Below, in pieces: positions 58,080 to 64,000 of a stretch of DNA of 64,000 nucleotides. Source of the stretch: Akebia trifoliata (Eukaryota > Streptophyta > Magnoliopsida > Ranunculales > Lardizabalaceae); the NCBI GenBank assembly GCA_017979445.1, contig JADQWC010000123.1, positions 1 to 64,000 of the forward strand, in the 5' to 3' direction. Every line of letters starts with the position of its first letter. Positions within the stretch are counted from its first letter, which is position 1. The notes beneath the pieces were generated by a model. It did not search any database. It had not been told where the DNA came from and saw nothing but the letters and a program-made list of their open reading frames with translations. The position numbers were made by a program, and so were the translations under genes.

Positions 58080-58985
58080 ACTTGAACTTAAACAATTGCC
58101 ATCACATCTTAGGTATGCTTTCTTAGAAGAGTCTTGTTATTATCCTATTATTATTAACTCTTCTTTGAATGACTTAGAGGAAAAAAAGTTATTGAGGGTT
58201 TTAAGGGAGCATAGGAAACCTATTGGATGGACTATTGATGATATCAAAGGAATTAGCCCATCTATTTGTATGCACAAGATTTTGATGGAAGAGAACTACA
58301 AGCCATTGGTGCAACCTCAAAGAAGATTAAATCCTTCCATGCAAGAAGTGGTGAAAAAGGAGGCTGTGAAGCTTATAGATGTAGGTATAATTTATCCAAT
58401 CTCGGATAGTTCATGGGTAAGTCCGGTCCAAGTGGTTCCTAAGAAAGGTGGTATGATCGTAGTGAAGAATGACAACAATGAGCTTATACCCACAAGAACA
58501 GGTAACCGGATGGAAAGTTTGTATAGATTACAGGAAACTCAATGATGCCACAAGAAAGGATCACTTTCCTTTGCCCTTCATTGATCAAATGGTGGAGAGA
58601 CTTTCCGGGCATGACTATTATTATTTCTTAGATAGATATTCGGGCTATAATCAAATTCCAATAGCACCGGAGGATCAAGAAAAGATCACTTTTACATGTC
58701 CATATGGAATCTTTGCATATAGAAGATTGCCATTCGGATAGTGCAACGCCCCTGCTACTTTTCAACGTTGCATGATGCCAATTTTTTCGATATGTTTGAA
58801 AAATACATTGAAGTGTTCATAGATGATTTTTCTATTTTTGGTTCTTCTTTTGATAATTGTCTTTCTAATCTCTCTTTGGTTTTGCAGTGATGTGTTGACA
58901 CAAACTTGGTTTTGAATTAGAAAAATTGTCATTTTATGGTAAAAGAAGGAATTGTGTTGGGACATTGAATTTTTGTTAAAGGAAT
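58080..58985 (+). pseudogene. Element F: reverse transcriptase
   Basis: Frames 57616-58545 and 58469-58741 carry LNPSMQEVVKKEAVKLIDVG, WVSPVQVVPKKGG, CIDYRKLNDATRKDHFPLPF and FLDRYSGYNQIPIAPEDQEK. A frameshift lies near 58500, a stop at 58739 (RLPFG then TAG) and a further shift before the active site. The active site is F-I-D-D at 58817-58828, followed by FSIFG. Both catalytic Asp residues remain. Confidence 0.88.
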
Positions 58986-58989
58986 TGAG

Positions 58990-59600
58990 GTGGACCGAGC
59001 AAAAATTGATGTAATTGAGAAGCTCCCACCTCCTACCAATGTTAAGGGAGTTAGAAATTTTCTTGGACATGCAGGATTTTACAGGAGATTTATTAAAGAT
59101 TTTTCTAAAATTTCTAAACCTCTTTGTGAATTGTTGGTAAAAGATGCAATTTTTGATTTTTCCAAAGAATGTTTAGATGCTTTCGAAACTCTTAAAGTGA
59201 AATTGATATCTTCTCCTGTTATTGCTGCACTCGATTGGGAATTGCCTTTTACTTTGATGTGTGATGCTAGTGAATATGCTATAGGTGTTGTTTTAGGACA
59301 ACGAAAAGATAAGGTTTTTCATTTGATTTACTATGCTAGCAAAGTTTTAAATGAGGCTCAATTGAATTATGCAACTACCGAAAAAAGCTTTTAGCAGTTG
59401 TTTATGCTTTTGACAAATTTTGATCTTATTTAATAGGTTCTAAAGTGATTGTCTACACCGATCATTCGGTTTTGAGGTATTTATTTACTAAAAAAGATGC
59501 AAAGCCAAGGTTGCTAAGATGGATTTAACTTTTGCAGGAATTTGACTTGGAAATCAAGGACAAGAAATGAATCAAAAATGTAGTTGCAGATCATCTTTTT
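58990..59600 (+). pseudogene. Element F: RT connection and RNase H
   Basis: Frame 58990-59394 has KLPPPTNVKGVRNFLGHAGF, YRRFIKDFSKISKPLCELL and LMCDASEYAIGVVLGQRKDK, with the RNase H Asp in CDASEYAIG. After a stop near 59393, the continuation in other frames is recognisable: the IVYTDHS-like segment at about 59450 and FDLEIKDKK-like text near 59540. It degrades the RNA strand of the hybrid. Confidence 0.85.
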
Positions 59601-59717
59601 AAGATGGACCATGTGTAACCAAATGAAGAAGTTGATGGAGATATTAATGAGAAATTTCCAGATGAGCAGCTGTTTGCAGTTGGAGAAGCCCCATGGTATG
59701 CTGATATTGTCAACTAT

Positions 59718-60963
59718 TTGGCTAGGGGGATTGTGCCTACCGAAGTCACCCACCAAAGGAGGAAGAAGTTCTTTTCAGATACTAAGTATTTTATATGGGA
59801 TGATCCATTCCTTTACAAGATGTGTGGTGATCGTATAACTAGAAGATGTGTGCTGGAAGAGGAGATGGAGAGTATTCTTCAACATTGTCATTCTCTTGAA
59901 GTTGGAGGACACTTTGGAGCAACCAAGACAGTAGCAAAAATTTTACAATCAGGATTTTATTGGCCTACTCTTTTTAAAGATTCATATAATTTTGTTGTCA
60001 ATTGTGATAAATGTCAAAGGGTTGGGAATATATCTAGGAAAAATGAGATGCCTCTAACAAATATTTTGGAAATTGAATTGTTTGATGTTTGGGGTATTGA
60101 TTTTATGGGTCCTTTTCCATCTTCTTTCTCTAATAGTTTTATTTTGGTTACTGTAGATTATGTGTCCAAGTGGGTTGAAGCTGTAGCATTGCCAACTAAT
60201 GATGCTTGGGTAGTGGTGAGATTTTTGCAGAAGTATATTTTTGCAAGATTTGAAACACCAAGAGCTATCATAAGTAATGGAGGATCACACTTCTATAACA
60301 AATAATTTCATTCACTTCTGAGCAAATATGGAGTGTCACATAGGGTGGCTACACCTTATCCTCCGCAGACAAGTGGTCAAGTTGAGGTATCCAACCGTGA
60401 GCTAAAGAGGATTCTAGAGAAGAGAATCAATTCTTCAAAGAAGGATTGGTCAAGCAAATTGGATGATGTTCTATGGGCCTACGGGACATCGTTCAAGATA
60501 CCTATTGGAATGTCTCCATACCAATTAGTTTATGGCAAATCTTGTCATCTCCCAGTTGAGTTGGAACATAGATCATATTGGGCTGTTAAGTTCTTGAATT
60601 TCAATTTACAGGCTGCAGGGGAGAAGAGACTGTTACAGCTAAATGAGATGGAAGAGTTCTAGAACGATGCTTATGAGAATGCTAGGATCTATATACGGGC
60701 AGCGATGGCACATTCACAAACGGGAATTCAAAGAAGGACATCAAGTTCTTCTCTTCAATTCAAGACTTAAACTTTTCAGGGAAAATTAAGATCATGGTGG
60801 TCCAGTCCTTTCACTGTCAACAAGGTCTTACCATCGGGGGCAATAGAAGTCAAGCATCCATCGAAAGGGATTTTTACAGTAAACGGGCAGCGATTGAAGC
60901 ACTACTTCGGAGGGAACTTTAGTACCGAGCGGGTGTCCATTTTGCTCTCAATTCCGAAGTGAA
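59718..60963 (+). pseudogene. Element F: integrase, catalytic Asp to Asn
   Basis: The zinc domain is [20 protein letters not shown], then FVVNCDKCQ. Core: first Asp in [10 protein letters not shown] (near 60095). The second is N in IISNGGSHF (near 60275), where Asp is expected. The Glu is in [14 protein letters not shown] (near 60385). A stop at about 60303 follows the second motif. The C-terminal piece (60665-60950) ends VNGQRLKHYFGGNF. The substitution and the stop make it inactive. Confidence 0.9.
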
Positions 60964-61200
60964 GATTCAAGAAAGTCTAGCTGAAGACTTAAATTTTAGC
61001 GCTTCTCGGGAGGCAACCCTATTTATTTTCAAAATTAAAATTTCAAGGATTTAGGATTTCACTAGTTTATTTTATTTTAGTTTTAGTTGTTATTTTATTT
61101 TATTAAGTAGTTTAGGATTTGTTTTATGTTCTTTGATTTTAATTATGTTTCTTTTATTTTTCAGGTGAATAAAGGATTTCAGTGCTACCCAGTCAATTCC

Positions 61201-61434
61201 GTCGCAGCGGTGGGTACATGTGTGCCGCGGTAGTTTCTCAAAATCAGAAAAGAAGCCAAGCCCCAAATTGAAGGAATTAAGGCAAGAGCCGTGGCGGAAA
61301 TGACTTACCCGCCGCGACGCGAGTCGCGAAGTTGGAATTTTAAGGGGTTAAACCCGTCATTTGGTTCAAACCTCTCATTTTCCTTCACTTCTTCATCTTC
61401 CTCAACCGTCTACCTCCCCTAACTCTATTTAAAT
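61201..61434 (+). promoter_or_regulatory. Candidate internal promoter of F upstream of ORF3
   Basis: A pair of GC-rich motifs (61201-61233 and 61288-61329, cores at 61224 and 61311-61320) repeats the LTR pair. A GGGGTTAAACCC inverted repeat is at 61344-61355. A TATA-like TATTTAAAT lies at 61426-61434, 106 bp after the second core. In the LTR the same distance is 105 bp. Promoter function is inferred. Confidence 0.45.
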
Positions 61435-61508
61435 CCACAAAATTTCTTTCATTTGTTTATATCACTCACACTATTCTTGTTTCTTCTCAGAAAAATGAAA
61501 GGTTGCTA

Positions 61509-61529
61509 TTAAGTTTGGGGGAAGGAAGG
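61509..61529 (+). promoter_or_regulatory. Internal polypurine-like tract before ORF3
   Basis: TTAAGTTTGGGGGAAGGAAG resembles the second tract after ORF3 (TTAAGCTTGGGGGGG, 63074-63095). It could be a secondary plus-strand primer or only composition. Confidence 0.35.
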
Positions 61530-61587
61530 TGATTGCATTGAAGTTCAGATTCGAGATTTGAAGAAGAGGTTGAGGTTTGCAAAAGTG

Positions 61588-61658
61588 GTAAGGATTTTCT
61601 TGTCTCTTGATTGAAGTTCTGTGTTTGGTTGATTTCTGATTAGAAGAATTTTATTTAG
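61588..61658 (+). other. Candidate 71-bp intron just before ORF3
   Basis: CAAAAGTG|GTAAGGATTTTC at the left and TTTATTTAG|GTTATAATGG at the right give a good donor and acceptor. The interior is T-rich. The ATG follows 6 bases after the acceptor. Confidence 0.5.
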
Positions 61659-61664
61659 GTTATA

Positions 61665-62764
61665 ATGGCTTCATCAAGTACTTCTAAGAAGAGGAAATCT
61701 AGGGTTGTTTATGATAAAAAAAATTTGTTAGTGAAGATGCACAGAATAGGTTCTATGAATCGGTAACTGGTAGAAATCTCATAGTAGAAAGGGGATTAAC
61801 TGTCACAACTGTAGGATATCCTCGTATTATAGAAGAGAGGAAATGGGAAATGTTTTGTGCACAACCTAAGCCTGCAATAGTACCAGTTGTGAGAGAATTC
61901 TATGCCAATGCTCCTGAACATGACCATAGGAAGGTGTTTGTTAAAGGAAAACAGGTCGATTTTAGTGGGTAGGCTATCAACAAATTTTTTAAATTACCTG
62001 ATATTACGAAAGATGATTATAATAGATTCATTGGGAGGCAAATAGATTATCAAGAGATATTGCAAGAGATTGCTGTACCAGGTACCGAATGGAAGCTAAC
62101 AGAAGAAAAACCTGTGACATTTTCGAGCATTGGGCTCACTAAGGACTGTAAGGCTTGGTACTATTTTCTGGCGGCTAAAATGATGCCAGTAAATCATTTT
62201 AGTGATATTAATAAGGAAAGGGCAATTCTCTTGTACTGCATTGTGACTGGAAAATTTATTCATGTGGGGAAATTCATATCTTCTCATATATTACAGTGTT
62301 ACAAGCATACTTTCATGTCATTATTTTATCCTTCCTTGATCACTGCTTTGTGTGTTGCTGTTAAGGTCCAATTTGGGGCAGATGAGGAAACTTTGGCTCT
62401 TATGGCTGCACTTTCTGACAGTAAAGTGTAAGGTATGAAAGGGGTTGACAGAATGACACCAGTTGTTCAGAGTCAACAGGCAAGACCACAGTCTTTCAGA
62501 TCTCTCACTATGGCTGAGCGGATGGAGAGGTTGGAAGAAAGGGTTAATCAGCAAGGCGAGCAGCTCCAATAGTTTACAGAGTATCAGTATACCTGCAACA
62601 ACACTCTTGAGTTGATGATGAGGCAGCTAGCAGTGGACATGTCACAGTTTCCTAATATGCCAGTTTATCCAGGAAAGTCACATGAAAAGGGACTGGGGTT
62701 TTCTTGGGCAGAGGACTTAGATGGAGATGAGGGTGATGGAGCAGTTGAGGAGGAGGAGATGTAG
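61665..62764 (+). pseudogene. Element F ORF3: 'putative plant transposon protein' family
   Basis: Starts MASSSTSKKRKSR, with a basic cluster that could be a nuclear signal. A frameshift occurs at the run of eight A's near 61717-61724. The body carries EFYANAPEHDHRKVFVKGKQ and VDFSG, a stop at about 61969, then FKLPDITKDDYNRFIGRQID and LTKDCKAWYYFLAAKMMPVN (62060-62431). Further stops are at 62429 and 62568 (CAG to TAG in appearance). The end is a coiled coil (MAERMERLEERVNQQGEQLQ) and an acidic tail. This domain is a known third-ORF passenger of Athila-type elements. Its function is unknown; it shows no signal peptide or membrane segment, so it is not visibly an envelope protein. Confidence 0.78.
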
Positions 62765-64000
62765 TCTCTATTTTTATTTCGTTTTACTTTTTTGTCTATT
62801 TTTCTGTTTTTGATTTCAGTTTTATTTTCTGGATTTATTAGTTATGTTTTATTTTATTTTGGATATTGAACTAAGCATCAGTTATCTTCGTGTGAGTTAA
62901 CGACTTAACATTGGTTACAAGTGTGGCTTTTTTTTTTCTTTTAAGGATACTGCTTGAAAAGAAAGGAGAAAATGTCGTTGTACCCGAGATAAATCGAGAA
63001 GGGAGTTAATCTGTCCCTTAATTTCCTTACTTTAGTTTGTTTGCTTTTGTTCATTGAGGGTAATGAAGATAATTAAGCTTGGGGGGGGGGGGGAGGATAA
63101 TTTGATTCTTTTATTCTTTGAGTTGTTAGCTGCATTACATTAAAGTTATACTATCATTCTTTTCATTCTTCTATTTTTCATTCTTTTATTCTTTTCTATT
63201 CTTTTATTTGTTTTCTGCATTAAAATTTTTGCAATAAATTTTCAACTTTTGAGCATTTCTTTCGTTTTCGAGTCAATTCATAAAGTCAATGATGATAACT
63301 TGATTACTGTGATATGTGGTTGTTGAGTTGGAATTCGATATTACTTAGACTTTGAGGATAGCTTAGACGTTTGTTTTGTTTGAATTGGATATTCAATGTT
63401 GGTCTAGTATGGTAATTTTGAATAATGATCCTGTTTTGCTACTTAGAGACATTTTATTTAGACATTTGTGAATGAAAAATAGGCCTAGAGCTTGGCTGAT
63501 TGTCGCTCGAGGGGAAATCCTAGACTTTTATGTGGTTTAGGAAATAATTTAGGCTATCTTTGGACTGTTTGAGCTTTTCTTGCCTACCTTAATTATTTTT
63601 TATTTGCTAGTTACCTATTTGAGCCATTTATTTAATTTTTAGCCTTAATTTTCTTTCTTTAAACTTATCTTTCTACTTGATTTTGAGCCTAAACACTTAT
63701 CCTTACCTTTAATGAGAATATTCACTTATGTGTGATTTGTTGAGATTGAAGAGCAAAAATCTATTGTTAAGGGAGAAAATGATAGAAAAGAATGTTGTTG
63801 ACCCGGTGATAATCAAAGATAAGTTAGGGGGTTTTGAAGAAAAATGAAGGAGGGATACAAGTTTGAAGAAAAGTGTTCTGCATTTATTTATTTTGTTTTG
63901 TATTATCATAATAAAAAAATAATAATAAATAAAAATAAATAAAAAAATAAAAAGAATTTGATGGTAGTAGTGGTGAAAGTATGCGAAAATGTTATAGCAC
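62765..64000 (+). other. 3' untranslated region of F with a 13-G tract
   Basis: A run of 13 G's at 63081-63093 follows TTAAGCTT. Beyond it the sequence is T-rich, then plain AT-rich. No LTR start matching TGTTGATAAG is seen, so the 3' LTR is outside. AATAAATAAAAATAAAT low complexity lies at 63910-63950. Confidence 0.6.

Larger units (their letters stand above)
6395..64000 (-). mobile_element. Element A: outermost Tat-like LTR retrotransposon, with all later insertions
   Basis: Read on the minus strand: 5' LTR (54334-53918 visible), PBS (53915-53897), long leader, gag (about 51080-49480), protease (about 48600), RT (47100-45787), RNase H (14444-14040), second RNase H (13960-13500), integrase (13430-12300), antisense PMD-like ORF (plus strand, 9330-10795), polypurine tract (9024-9010) and 3' LTR (9009-6395). 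The parts belong together because the RT resumes across element B with a near-identical 5-bp duplication, and both LTR ends are of one family. Inserted elements are a solo LTR (7773-8830), B (14445-45781) and F (from 54335); E lies at the left edge. The true right end lies outside the window. Confidence 0.8.
54335..64000 (+). mobile_element. Element F: Athila-like LTR retrotransposon, right end outside window
   Basis: 5' LTR (54335-55576), primer site TGGCACGGCTGCAGGGAT, gag, protease, RT, RNase H, integrase, then a third ORF. All are in plus orientation. Gag text such as AKAWLTLLPSG and FLTRYFPPAK and the zinc knuckle CDNCAGNHPTLEC are typical of Athila elements. F inserted in A's 5' LTR; the possible left target copy is AAGAG (54330-54334). 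The 3' LTR was not found before 64000. Confidence 0.88.

Noticed and set aside
61665..62764. Envelope protein as the identity of ORF3
   Set aside because: No signal peptide, transmembrane segment or cleavage motif; basic N-terminus and coiled coil fit the plant transposon-protein family better.
54335..64000. Endogenous pararetrovirus (caulimovirid) instead of an LTR element
   Set aside because: LTR, tRNA primer site, integrase with zinc domain and Athila-type gag are present; no movement-protein motif is seen.
1..64000. Functional host gene, tRNA, rRNA or prokaryotic-type defence locus
   Set aside because: No cloverleaf, rRNA or intact multi-exon host gene could be recognised; all substantial coding similarity is to retroelements or captured fragments.

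Overview
The window is nuclear DNA of a flowering plant, probably a eudicot. It is built almost entirely of nested, decayed Ty3/gypsy LTR retrotransposons. The evidence is Tat- and Athila-type polyproteins, antisense plant-mobile-domain (PMD) ORFs, long LTRs with TATA boxes, tRNA primer sites and polypurine tracts. The style of the elements is compatible with Solanaceae, but nothing here proves the family. I see no intact host gene, tRNA, rRNA, CRISPR array or bacterial-type operon.

Layout. Letters are my labels. Element A (Tat-like, minus strand, 6395 to beyond 64000) is the outermost host. Its 3' LTR (6395-9009) is interrupted on the left by element E (plus strand, 1-6394) and internally by a solo LTR of family B (7773-8830). 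E's own 3' LTR carries a solo LTR of family A (3685-5955, TSD AAGAA). A's pol is split by element B (plus strand, 14445-45781, TSD AAGTT/AAGTC). B's leader holds a segment (16487-37102) bounded by a 15-bp inverted repeat and carrying host-like gene fragments. Element C (Tat-like, minus strand, 17070-36719, TSD AAAGG) sits inside that segment. C's second RNase H domain is split by solo LTR D (28245-29950, family B, TSD ATAAG). B also holds an unrelated 1.2-kb solo LTR, G (40727-41944, TSD TTACT). A's 5' LTR (from 53918) is cut at 54334 by element F (Athila-like, plus strand, running off the right edge).

How the parts relate. A, B and C are Tat-type: gag, protease, RT, RNase H, a second RNase H and integrase in C and A, with B heavily deleted. 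E, A and C each carry, 3' of pol, an ORF on the opposite strand. In E and A it is a PMD/DUF7745-like protein with a shared intron. In C it is a PF10536-like PMD protein with a different intron. F has gag, protease, RT, RNase H and integrase followed by a third ORF of the 'putative plant transposon protein' kind. Every coding region contains frameshifts, nonsense codons or active-site substitutions, so no element looks autonomous.

Most notable non-coding structures: (1) in F, the region upstream of ORF3 repeats the arrangement of the LTR promoter (paired GC-rich motifs, then a TATA box at the same distance); (2) A's leader has two arrays of short hairpin-forming repeats, one with apparent compensatory changes in its stems; (3) C's 3' region has a 149-bp satellite-like array; (4) B and C, in different LTR families, share a conserved block just 3' of integrase.
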